From: Gammaproteobacteria bacterium
GTDB lineage: Bacteria > Pseudomonadota > Gammaproteobacteria > Arenicellales > Arenicellaceae
Reading direction: 5' to 3'
NCBI GenBank assembly: GCA_030426005.1
Contig: JAUHZM010000170.1
Span: forward strand, 1 to 6,693
DNA length: 6,693 nt
Every line of letters begins with the position of its first letter. Position 1 is the stretch's first letter. A program made the position numbers and the translations under genes. The notes beneath the pieces were generated by a model that ran no database searches, was not told where the DNA came from, and saw only the letters and a list, made by a program, of their open reading frames with translations. Of the stretch, positions 1 to 6,585 are shown one piece after another.

Positions 1-1226
1 CCACCAAAAGCGTTAACAAAGAAGACTACGCAATCGTCGCGGAAGTGTATAACGATACGTATCGAGATATTATCGAGAACACATTTCCGGAATACGTGGT
101 GACGCTGGATACCGCCAACATATTGGCCAAGCTGTTGGTGCAGACCTCGCGCTCAGTGGGCTTGTCGGTGGTTTATAACGAAATTTTGTCCTTTGATGGT
201 TGTGAGATGTACTTCTACGCAGCAGACTGGCAGCAAGCCGAGTTCGGGAAGCTCGCATTTCATTTTCCCGATGGTGTGCCGATCGGTGTGCGTCATGCGT
301 CGGGCGAGTTGTTGATTAACCCGCCGCTCGACTACCTCATGCAAGACGATGATGAAATTCTGATTGTGGCGGATGATGACTCAACCATCGATTATCAGGC
401 TAAGCCGTTGGTTAGCCCAAGGGCGTTTCCAGCCTTGAACACACGCGCCGATCAGGGCACAGAGCGCGAATTGATTGTTGGCTGGAATCACAAAACTGAA
501 ACGATTCTCAAAGAATTCGCCGATTACGTAAAAGAAGGCAGTGTGATCGATGTGGTGATCCACAATCCGAGTCAGACCGAGCAAGATGAACTGGCCAGAA
601 TCGATGGTGAAATTGATAACATCAAGATCAATCTGATCGACATCAACCCGTTGGATCGCGCGTCGCTGGTGTCTATTAATCCGGAGCGTTATGGCAATAT
701 CATTATTCTGGCGAGTGCGCATCAGGGCAAAGACACACAGCAGGTGGACTCTGAAAACATTGTTACCTTGTTGCTACTGCGCAGTATCTTTCAGGGGATT
801 GACCAGTCTGGGCGCGAAACCAAGTTGATCACTGAAGTGCTCGAGTCGCAGAACTATGAGTTGATTGCCCGAGCTGGCGTGAAAGACATGATTATTTCCA
901 ACCGCTTGGTGAGTATGATTACGGCTCAGATATCGGAAAGCCGTCACATCAAAGATGTGTACGACGATATCTTTCAGGAAGACGGCTCAGAAATTTACCT
1001 CAAGCCCATGACGCTGTACTTTGACTCGTTTCCAGTACAGGCCAGCTTCGCTGACTTGATCAGTGCGGCGCAAAATCGCGAAGAAGTCTGTTTTGGTGTA
1101 AAGATTAAAGCACTTGAGACCAATCAGGCCGAGAACAGTGGCGTGGAGTTGATCCCGCTCAAAGACAAAATGTTCACTTTGAATCCTGATGATTGCCTAG
1201 TGGTGGTCGCGGAGGACGAGCTCTAA
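1..1226 (+). CDS. CASTOR/POLLUX-like ion channel, C-terminal regulatory part (5' truncated)
   Basis: The reading frame is open from the window edge (first full codon at 3) to the TAA at 1224-1226, giving 407 visible residues. A GTG at 45 is internal, because the frame upstream of it encodes matching protein (KEDYAIVAE). The fragment resembles the cytosolic part of CASTOR/POLLUX/SYM8-type channels, whose pore helices and first Rossmann (RCK-like) core would lie upstream of the window. A first RCK-C-like segment (about nt 45-400) ends in DDDEILIVADDDS. A second Rossmann-like segment (about 465-830) starts RELIVGWN and includes INLIDINPLDRASL and a strand like NIIILAS. A last segment (about 860-1223) ends in NPDDCLVVVAEDEL, typical of a closing RCK-C-like strand. 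No membrane helix is visible in this part. Homologues in bacteria are generally uncharacterised; plant members conduct cations in the nuclear envelope. The family call rests on recalled sequence pattern. The ion and ligand cannot be read from this fragment. The next gene starts 42 bp downstream on the same strand. Confidence 0.75.
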   Translation, partial: TKSVNKEDYAIVAEVYNDTYRDIIENTFPEYVVTLDTANILAKLLVQTSRSVGLSVVYNEILSFDGCEMYFYAADWQQAEFGKLAFHFPDGVPIGVRHASGELLINPPLDYLMQDDDEILIVADDDSTIDYQAKPLVSPRAFPALNTRADQGTERELIVGWNHKTETILKEFADYVKEGSVIDVVIHNPSQTEQDELARIDGEIDNIKINLIDINPLDRASLVSINPERYGNIIILASAHQGKDTQQVDSENIVTLLLLRSIFQGIDQSGRETKLITEVLESQNYELIARAGVKDMIISNRLVSMITAQISESRHIKDVYDDIFQEDGSEIYLKPMTLYFDSFPVQASFADLISAAQNREEVCFGVKIKALETNQAENSGVELIPLKDKMFTLNPDDCLVVVAEDEL

Positions 1227-1229
1227 GCG

Positions 1230-1244
1230 GTCAACCAGGTTGAC
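1230..1244. repeat. 15-bp palindrome after the channel gene stop
   Basis: GTCAACC, a central A, then GGTTGAC form a perfect inverted repeat that begins three bases after the TAA of the channel gene and lies 24 bp before the hydrolase start. As DNA it has the size of a small dimeric regulator half-site pair. As RNA it could form a six-pair stem with a CAG triloop. No T-run follows, so it is not a standard intrinsic terminator. Its function is unknown. Confidence 0.5.
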
Positions 1245-1255
1245 AATGACACAAC

Positions 1256-1259
1256 AGGA
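1256..1259 (+). promoter_or_regulatory. Ribosome binding site of the DUF3089 gene
   Basis: AGGA lies nine bases before the ATG at 1269. It is the only clear Shine-Dalgarno-like match in the 42-bp gap and supports this start codon, which also gives a complete N-terminal membrane anchor. Confidence 0.6.
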
Positions 1260-1268
1260 CCTCAAACA

Positions 1269-2447
1269 ATGAGCAAAAAGAAACTCGCCCTAAGTACAAT
1301 CGCACTCGTGGTTTTGTTGTTTGGTGCACTGGTGTTATTCCATAAGCCATTACTGGCGTGGTACATCGAGCCGCCAAAATCGTTTGTACAAGCGGACAAC
1401 CCTGCGCCACCTGATTATGAAGACCTGGCGTTCTGGAGCGCGCACCCTAAAACCACTGAGAGTGCTGACTTATCACCTGAGAACACCGACCAAACTGAGC
1501 TCGGGCACGTGGCGGTGGATGTGTTTTTTATTCAGCCGACCACTTTGTTTAGTGGCGGTCGCTGGAATGGCAGTATGGCGAAAGACGCCTACGCTGAACA
1601 GGGCACCGAGCATGTGATGGCCACCATGGCCAGTGTGTTCAGTGCCTGTTGCGATGTCTATTCTCCGCGTTATCGCCAAGCACACTTATCGGCTTTTTTA
1701 CGGACTGGATCGGATGCCGCGTTATCTGCCTTGGATCTGGCCTATGAGGACGTCGAAACTGCGTTCGACTATTTTATTAAGCGTCGCCCCAATCCAGAGC
1801 GCCCCTTTATCGTCGCGAGTCACAGTCAGGGTACCTTGCATGGGGTGCGCTTATTGGCCAATCGCATTGATGGAAAAGCACTTCAAGATAAGCTGATTGC
1901 AGCCTACTTAATTGGCTATTGGGTGCCGCCAGACGTGTTTGACGAAACACTGCCGAGCATGCAATTGTGTTCCGCAGCAGCGGAAACTGGGTGCTTGGTG
2001 ACCTATGATACTTATGATCGTAGTGGAACTGGGCGAGATACCAGTGGTGTTTTACCATTTTGGCTACGTAGTGGCTGGGAGTGGGCCAGTCGCGATGCAA
2101 CTTTGTGCGTTAACCCCTTAAGTTGGCGCGCAGACACCGCCATGGTTGCGGCTGATCAACATTTAGGCGCAGTACCGATGCGTTGGGAAAACAATATTCC
2201 GGAATTACTACGCGATCAAAATCCAGGCTTTGAATATCCTTCTTTGGGTGATGCTTTGCCGCAGTACACGTCAGCACAATGTTTGCCTACTGGTGAGTTG
2301 ATGATTGACCCGCAGCGCGATACCCAGTTTGACAATCGTGGTGCTGGTGAGGATCGCAGTCTGCATCCAAGTGACTGGAATTTGTTCTATATGAACTTAC
2401 GCCACAATGCACGGCAGCGAATTGAGGCTTTTCTGACTGCCGATTAG
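1269..2447 (+). CDS. Membrane-anchored DUF3089 family alpha/beta-hydrolase
   Basis: A 392-residue protein. Residues 3-5 are KKK, followed by a hydrophobic stretch at about 6-24 (LALSTIALVVLLFGALVLF), which acts as a signal anchor or uncleaved signal peptide. The catalytic domain should therefore be periplasmic. The DUF3089 pattern is clear: DVFFIQPTTLF (84-94), VFSACCDVYSPRYRQ (123-137), a nucleophile elbow ASHSQGTLHGVRLL with Ser186, and a C-terminal LHPSDWNLFYMNLR with His366, the likely catalytic histidine. The acid residue cannot be assigned by eye. The elbow is S-H-S-Q-G, so the first Gly of the usual GxSxG is replaced by Ser. Six cysteines (127, 128, 234, 242, 280, 338) would allow disulfides in an exported domain. 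The substrate is unknown; the family is annotated as lipase- or esterase-like. The start is supported by AGGA nine bases upstream. The gene follows the channel gene by 42 bp, probably in one transcript. Its stop codon overlaps the stop of the opposing cardiolipin synthase gene. Confidence 0.85.
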   Translation: MSKKKLALSTIALVVLLFGALVLFHKPLLAWYIEPPKSFVQADNPAPPDYEDLAFWSAHPKTTESADLSPENTDQTELGHVAVDVFFIQPTTLFSGGRWNGSMAKDAYAEQGTEHVMATMASVFSACCDVYSPRYRQAHLSAFLRTGSDAALSALDLAYEDVETAFDYFIKRRPNPERPFIVASHSQGTLHGVRLLANRIDGKALQDKLIAAYLIGYWVPPDVFDETLPSMQLCSAAAETGCLVTYDTYDRSGTGRDTSGVLPFWLRSGWEWASRDATLCVNPLSWRADTAMVAADQHLGAVPMRWENNIPELLRDQNPGFEYPSLGDALPQYTSAQCLPTGELMIDPQRDTQFDNRGAGEDRSLHPSDWNLFYMNLRHNARQRIEAFLTAD

Positions 2448-3856
2448 AGATACGGCGACATCAGCGAGACCAGTGAGTCGCGTAGGCGTACTAACACTGA
2501 GCGTGACGCCAGCTCCTGAAAGGTGACAGGCTTCGATTGCTGATAAATCTGATCAAAGTGATACCACATTCGACGGTTGAACGGTGCAGAAAGAACCTCC
2601 AGCCCCAGTTCAAAATTTAGTCTTAAACTGCGTGGATCAAGGTTAGCGGAGCCAATCAGGCAGTAGCGATCATCGATGCATAGTAATTTACTGTGACTAA
2701 ACGGGGGCGGTTGGTATCGCACTTCTACGCCCCAGTTCAGGAGCTCTGACAACAGGTTCCGATTCGCCCAATGCATGTAGATCAAATTGTTCTTGGCTGG
2801 CAGTATCACACGCACGCGCACACCACGAATCGCTGCAGACTGGATGGCTGAGACCATCTCTCTTGACGGTAAAAAATACGGCGTCATGATCGCGATACGA
2901 TCTTCAGCGCAACTGATCACACTTTGAATTGTGGTCGCCAGAGCGTCCAGCGATTCGTCCGGACCGTCTGGAATTAAACGACATGCCATCTCACCCTGTT
3001 CCGGCACTGTATTGCCGGACGGTTTAGGTAATTCACCGCCCCGCGCGTACTGCCAGTCATAATGGAATAACTGGGTTAATTGTGGGCTGATCGGCCCGTC
3101 AACGCGAAAGTGTAGGTCCGTGACACTGCGCAGTTGATTCTTACGATCCATGTTTTGATCGCCAATATTCAGTCCCCCAATAAAGCCAAACTGATCGTCG
3201 ATCACCAACATTTTACGGTGATTGCGCAGGTTGATATTGACGCTGGGTGGTAACAGGCGCGGTGGCAAAAAACGTACCACGTCAATGCCGCGTCGACGTA
3301 AAAGAGTGGTGCTACGTTTAAATGAATATAGGTTGCCGATGCCGTCTATGATTACCTTCACTGTGACACCGCGTGCTTTGGCGGCGGTCAGTGCATCAAT
3401 AAATCGTCGGCCAATTTCGTCGCGTTTAAAGATATAGCTGGTTAAGTAGATACACTCCCGAGCCTGGTCGATTGCGCTCAACATAGCCGGATACGCATCA
3501 TCGCCGTTGTAATAGGCAGTGACGTGATTTCCAGCCACTAAGGCACGGCCGGACACTGTATGACCAATCGATTCTAGACCACTACCAGCATCATCGGCGC
3601 GGCGCTGAGGTACGTAATCCGCGATCTCGTAATCAACCTTCAGGAGAGCCAGACGCATACCGCGCGCGCGTCGTTGAATACGATTGATCCCAAATAAGAA
3701 ATACATGATTGGCCCGATAAACGGTAATAGCACGCAGATCATGATCCATCCGAGAGCAGCGCGTGTGTCTCGTTTAAATAACAGGTTGTGATAAATCGCC
3801 CAGATCGCAGCACCAAAATAAGCTACGAATCCCAACACGACATAGATATCTATCAT
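2444..3856 (-). CDS. cls: Cardiolipin synthase, PLD superfamily
   Basis: Makes cardiolipin at the inner membrane by phosphatidyl transfer, in most bacterial Cls enzymes between two phosphatidylglycerol molecules. From the ATG at 3856 it has 470 residues, close to the usual size of about 480. The N-terminus has two membrane helices: MIDIYVVLGFVAYFGAAIWA, then about residues 35-57, with the PLD-nuclease N-terminal signature ALGWIMICVLLPFIGPIMYFLFG. Two HKD motifs (HxKx4D) follow: HRKMLVID at 213-220 and HSKLLCID at 388-395. Each is followed by the expected G(G/S)xN: GGLN, and GSAN before LDPRS. All catalytic residues are present. The frame stays open to an ATG at 3943, which would add 29 polar, Arg/Pro-rich residues unlike a Cls N-terminus. 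I prefer 3856 because the first helix begins there and a promoter candidate sits almost directly on the 3943 start. Neither start has a strong Shine-Dalgarno. Whether it corresponds to ClsA, ClsB or ClsC cannot be settled by eye; two N-terminal helices favour a ClsA-like type. Confidence 0.92.
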   Translation of the reverse strand: MIDIYVVLGFVAYFGAAIWAIYHNLLFKRDTRAALGWIMICVLLPFIGPIMYFLFGINRIQRRARGMRLALLKVDYEIADYVPQRRADDAGSGLESIGHTVSGRALVAGNHVTAYYNGDDAYPAMLSAIDQARECIYLTSYIFKRDEIGRRFIDALTAAKARGVTVKVIIDGIGNLYSFKRSTTLLRRRGIDVVRFLPPRLLPPSVNINLRNHRKMLVIDDQFGFIGGLNIGDQNMDRKNQLRSVTDLHFRVDGPISPQLTQLFHYDWQYARGGELPKPSGNTVPEQGEMACRLIPDGPDESLDALATTIQSVISCAEDRIAIMTPYFLPSREMVSAIQSAAIRGVRVRVILPAKNNLIYMHWANRNLLSELLNWGVEVRYQPPPFSHSKLLCIDDRYCLIGSANLDPRSLRLNFELGLEVLSAPFNRRMWYHFDQIYQQSKPVTFQELASRSVLVRLRDSLVSLMSPYL

Positions 3857-3891
3857 GGCTTTGATCGGTTCACGCGTTTGCTTGCGGTCAT
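3853..3891 (-). other. Possible 12-codon upstream ORF overlapping the cls start
   Basis: On the minus strand an ATG at 3891 opens MTASKRVNRSKP and ends at a TGA that shares bases with the cls start (ATGA at 3856-3853). This is the arrangement seen in translational coupling. An AAGGA motif is present but directly abuts the ATG, which is too close for a normal ribosome binding site, so translation is doubtful. The peptide is basic and has no recognised family. It could be chance. Confidence 0.2.
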
Positions 3892-3958
3892 TCCTTCGAG
3901 GTGACCTAGGGGGACCGTGATGTAACCCGGTAGAAAAGATCATGGCACGGATTGCATA

Positions 3959-3986
3959 ACTATACGTGATGTGATGTCGAAGGCAA
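3959..3986 (-). promoter_or_regulatory. Sigma70-like promoter for cls
   Basis: Reading the minus strand, TTGCCT (3986-3981, four of six to TTGACA) and TATAGT (3964-3959, five of six to TATAAT) are separated by 16 bp. Transcription would start near 3952. That leaves a leader of about 95 nt before the ATG at 3856, but only about 8 nt before the alternative ATG at 3943. The site lies in the 69-156 bp divergent gap between cls and the propeller gene. The assignment is by motif only. Confidence 0.45.
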
Positions 3987-4012
3987 ATTGAGTATGGTAT
4001 TGATCCTGAAAG

Positions 4013-5377
4013 ATGGATTTTATGGCAGCGTCGGATTATCGTAGTCCTATGCGACTACCCAGCTTGAAAACTATTTCGTTCATTGGCTATCTCCTCAGTA
4101 GCGTATTCGCGAATACCAACCTGGCAGCTCAGGTGTCGTTTACGGAAGCCAAAGACATCGCCAATGGTGGCGTAAGCGGCGTCAGCTCACTCGACGTGGC
4201 CGATATCAATGGAGATGGGCGAGGCGATGTCGTGGTGATCGAAGGTGGTAAACATGCTGGCGGGCGTAAAACCTTTGCCTGGTTTGCTGCGCCAGCTCAG
4301 GTACAGGGCAATTGGACGCGTCATGAGTTCGGTAACGACACGCAGCTCCGTTCGTTTCTCGGTGCCGCTAAATTGGCGGATATGGACGGCGATGGTAACG
4401 TGGATTTGGTCGTCAGTTCCGACAACCACTCAGGCGGCTCCAAACAAGCGGATGTCTACGTGTATGTGAATCCAGGGCCGGGGAATGTGACCAGCGCTTG
4501 GTCGTACCACCGCGTGACCAGTAGCACCTTGGCCTTGCACCACATCAATGACATGGAGATTGCCGACATGGACGGCGACGGCAAGTTGGATATTGTGACG
4601 CGGAGTCTGTCGCCAAATCAGATTCAGATCTTTTTTCAAAATTCGATTTCGAATTTTAGTCGTAAGGATATCGATACTAATATTGATGCTTCTGAAGGTC
4701 TCGCCGTCGGGTTGCTGGATTCTGATAACCTGCCTGATATCAGTTTTACGGGACACTGGCTCAAATCGCCGGTTAATCCACGGACGCAAGCTTATACTCG
4801 GCTGAATATTGATGCCAACTTTAAGAACACCAATCAAAACACCAAGGAAGCCATTGGCGACATCGATGGTGATGGATTGAATGATGTGATCATTGCACCA
4901 GCTGAAGCATTCAGAAATGGTGGAAACGGCCCACTGGCGTGGTACAAAAATCCAGGCAACACCAGCACGGCCAACTGGGCTTCGACTACGATTGTTAGTC
5001 AAACAAATAACACGCACACTGTGAAACTTGGCGACATTGACAGTGATGGCGATCTCGATGTGGTGACTGGTACACCGTGGTCGAACAGCGTTTCAAGTAT
5101 CGCGGTGCGCGTGTATTACAACAACGGTCAAGGTGCCTTTGGAGCGCCGCAGACCGTGGTGTCTGGGAAGGGATTGTATTCCGGTGTGTTGTTTGATCTT
5201 GAGGGCGATGGTGATCTCGACATCATCGGCCAAAACGCCTATGCGTCTACGTCGAAGCCCTACGTGTATGAGAACTTGCACAACCCAGTTGTGCCACCAC
5301 CGCCGCCTTCTGGAGGTCCAAGAAAGAAGGCCGTGCTGCCATTTCTGGACCTACTGTTAAATGAATCAGATCACTAG
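4013..5377 (+). CDS. Secreted FG-GAP/VCBS repeat protein, seven-bladed beta-propeller
   Basis: A 454-residue exported protein of unknown partner. Candidate starts are 4013, 4022 and 4049. The last gives the cleanest Sec signal peptide (MRLPSLKT, then a hydrophobic core ISFIGYLLSSVF, with cleavage possible between VFA and LAAQ); 4013 is the longest frame. Seven calcium-loop motifs of the DxDxDGxxD type begin at residues 64, 123, 185, 234, 283, 341 and 395. They are spaced 49-62 residues apart, which fits one loop per blade of a seven-bladed propeller. Clear examples are DINGDGRGD, DMDGDGNVD, DMDGDGKLD and DIDGDGLND. The fourth (LLDSDNLPD) is degenerate and lacks the first Asp; in the seventh the second ligand is Glu. 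WFAAP and WYKNPG match the aromatic strand typical of these repeats. Residues 426-454 form a tail of five prolines, SGG, RKK, a short hydrophobic run and NESDH. Such propellers usually bind ligands or proteins, and no enzyme motif is seen. An intrinsic terminator lies 94 bp past the stop. Confidence 0.85.
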   Translation: MDFMAASDYRSPMRLPSLKTISFIGYLLSSVFANTNLAAQVSFTEAKDIANGGVSGVSSLDVADINGDGRGDVVVIEGGKHAGGRKTFAWFAAPAQVQGNWTRHEFGNDTQLRSFLGAAKLADMDGDGNVDLVVSSDNHSGGSKQADVYVYVNPGPGNVTSAWSYHRVTSSTLALHHINDMEIADMDGDGKLDIVTRSLSPNQIQIFFQNSISNFSRKDIDTNIDASEGLAVGLLDSDNLPDISFTGHWLKSPVNPRTQAYTRLNIDANFKNTNQNTKEAIGDIDGDGLNDVIIAPAEAFRNGGNGPLAWYKNPGNTSTANWASTTIVSQTNNTHTVKLGDIDSDGDLDVVTGTPWSNSVSSIAVRVYYNNGQGAFGAPQTVVSGKGLYSGVLFDLEGDGDLDIIGQNAYASTSKPYVYENLHNPVVPPPPPSGGPRKKAVLPFLDLLLNESDH

Positions 5378-5470
5378 TTGATTGAATCCAGTCATTTAAT
5401 ATCGCAAGCTTGATTCGAGCGCATCGATTTTCCGCGTGCCTTGCTCTGTGCTGCCGATGACAAGCAGCGA

Positions 5471-5490
5471 AAACCCGACTCCTCGGGTTT
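5471..5490. terminator. Bidirectional intrinsic terminator
   Basis: AAACCCGA (5471-5478) and TCGGGTTT (5483-5490) form an eight-pair stem with a CTCC loop. On the plus strand the stem runs into TTTCTTT. On the minus strand it ends in GGGTTTT. It lies between the convergent propeller (stop at 5377) and lipoprotein (stop at 5509) genes and can serve both. The rest of the gap, 5378-5470, shows no gene or clear motif. Confidence 0.8.
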
Positions 5491-5508
5491 CTTTGATGAG
5501 TTATAAGT

Positions 5509-6438
5509 TTATTGTGCCTGTTTCTGCAGTGCGGCTTTAACCTCGTCTTCAAATGCCTTACCGCTCACCATCGACAGCATGGCATCACCCAGTGCGATGA
5601 GTCCGCGTTGGCTCAAGGTTTGTAGTGCATTATCACTTGCGCTCCAGATAATGGCGGTTTGGTCACCCGTAGGCAGCACGACAAAGCGACTTTTGAACTT
5701 CTCGGACACCGCGACTCGGTTCATTAGAGTCAACATGGCCTCAATGTCATACCAGTCACCATAGTTTTCAGCTTGTTGGTGATACGTGTTGCCGTTGACC
5801 TCAGCACGCAGTTGGTAAGGTTCGTCCTCGCTTGTCTCGGAAGGGGGCGTCTCGAAGAATTTAACGTTTCTAAGGTCGGTACTACTGACGACATCAGCCA
5901 TCAGGTAGTCGTGTTCATTAGGAAACATACCCGTTTCAGCGTCGAACCAGTAGATATCACCTAATTCATGAATATAGTAGTCAGCGGTCATCGCACGAGT
6001 AAGGTCAACCTCTTCTGTAACCGGTTTGGTTAACACACCTAGTTCGCGCAGGAAGGGTTCCATACTACCGGGTTCGGGAAACTGACTCAGTCCATTAACC
6101 AGCGGAACCAGTTCTGAGTAGCGGCCGTCTTTGATTTTCCACTTGGCCAGTAACTTGGCGTCTGCCACTGCAGCGTCGCGGTCTTTACGTCCTTTCTCCA
6201 ACAGACATTGTTGAACAAGGTCTGTCTTCTTACCCTTTGCAAGGCTGGCCTGCCATCCAACACAGCTACCGTCGGCAGGTGGGGTATCGGATAACTCTAT
6301 GGCCGCTGCCACATTTTGTTCTGTGTTGACCGAGGTGGCTGGTTCGCACGCCGAAAGCGTCAATAAGCCCGCTATACTCAGTGTAAACAGTTTAATCGTG
6401 CTGCGTTTGGACTTGAGGTGGGGAGGCGTTTTAATCAT
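5509..6438 (-). CDS. Putative lipoprotein of unknown function
   Basis: A 309-residue protein. A basic n-region (KSKRSTIK), a hydrophobic core (LFTLSIAGLLTL) and the lipobox LSAC place the lipidated cysteine at residue 31. This predicts export, diacylglyceryl modification and cleavage before Cys31. Glu32 follows the cysteine; this is not the classic Asp inner-membrane retention signal, so outer-membrane sorting is possible. The mature part is acidic and soluble-looking, with no further membrane helix. Two cysteines (59 and 78) could pair. The segment around 152-170 is rich in aromatic and acidic residues (ADYYIHELGDIYWFDAETG). Residues 205-262 look like alternating strands and helices (YQLRAEVNGNTYHQQ, RFVVLPTGDQTAIIWS). 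The C-terminus is helical and ends QKQAQ. I recognise no family. The ATG at 6438 is the first start after an in-frame TAA six codons upstream and gives a full signal peptide. No good ribosome binding site precedes it. It ends 18 bp from the shared terminator. Confidence 0.8.
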   Translation of the reverse strand: MIKTPPHLKSKRSTIKLFTLSIAGLLTLSACEPATSVNTEQNVAAAIELSDTPPADGSCVGWQASLAKGKKTDLVQQCLLEKGRKDRDAAVADAKLLAKWKIKDGRYSELVPLVNGLSQFPEPGSMEPFLRELGVLTKPVTEEVDLTRAMTADYYIHELGDIYWFDAETGMFPNEHDYLMADVVSSTDLRNVKFFETPPSETSEDEPYQLRAEVNGNTYHQQAENYGDWYDIEAMLTLMNRVAVSEKFKSRFVVLPTGDQTAIIWSASDNALQTLSQRGLIALGDAMLSMVSGKAFEDEVKAALQKQAQ

Positions 6439-6585
6439 CGTTAGCGGTTGGTATTACTTTAAGATTCTAATTGGCCATAAAGCGACTGCAGAGCCTTTGC
6501 CAAGAGGAAGTGTCCTTGTTGGACGACATCATAAAAGTATGTGAGGTGAATTAATACCCTATTGAAAGATCAAGTGGCACACAAA

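Noticed and set aside
45..47. GTG as the start of the first gene
   Set aside because: The frame is open upstream to the window edge, and the upstream residues continue the channel-family pattern, so this is an internal valine codon.
381..722. 113-codon minus-strand open frame within the channel gene
   Set aside because: A shadow of the channel coding sequence with no ribosome binding site and a composition unlike a folded protein.
1240..1268. A full sigma70 promoter for the DUF3089 gene from TTGACA at 1240-1245
   Set aside because: Nothing resembling a -10 box lies 15-19 bp downstream, where the sequence is CAAACAATG-like and already reaches the start codon.
2438..2455. Hairpin GCCG...CGGC at the hydrolase/cls junction as a terminator
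   Set aside because: Only four base pairs around a ten-base loop, with no T-run on either side.
4430..5017. 195-codon open frame on the minus strand inside the propeller gene
   Set aside because: It is antisense to a strongly supported repeat protein whose Asp/Gly-rich codons keep the opposite strand free of stops. The protein has no domain pattern and no start signal.
6474..6503. Minus-strand promoter for the lipoprotein gene: TTGGCA (6503-6498) and TATGGC (6479-6474), 18 bp apart
   Set aside because: The -35 matches five of six but the -10 only three of six. A nearby TATGAT has no matching -35. Too weak to annotate.
6469..6537. Short minus-strand ORF (MMSSNKDTSS...) upstream of the lipoprotein gene
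   Set aside because: About 22 codons with no ribosome binding site and no recognisable peptide; the length is expected by chance.
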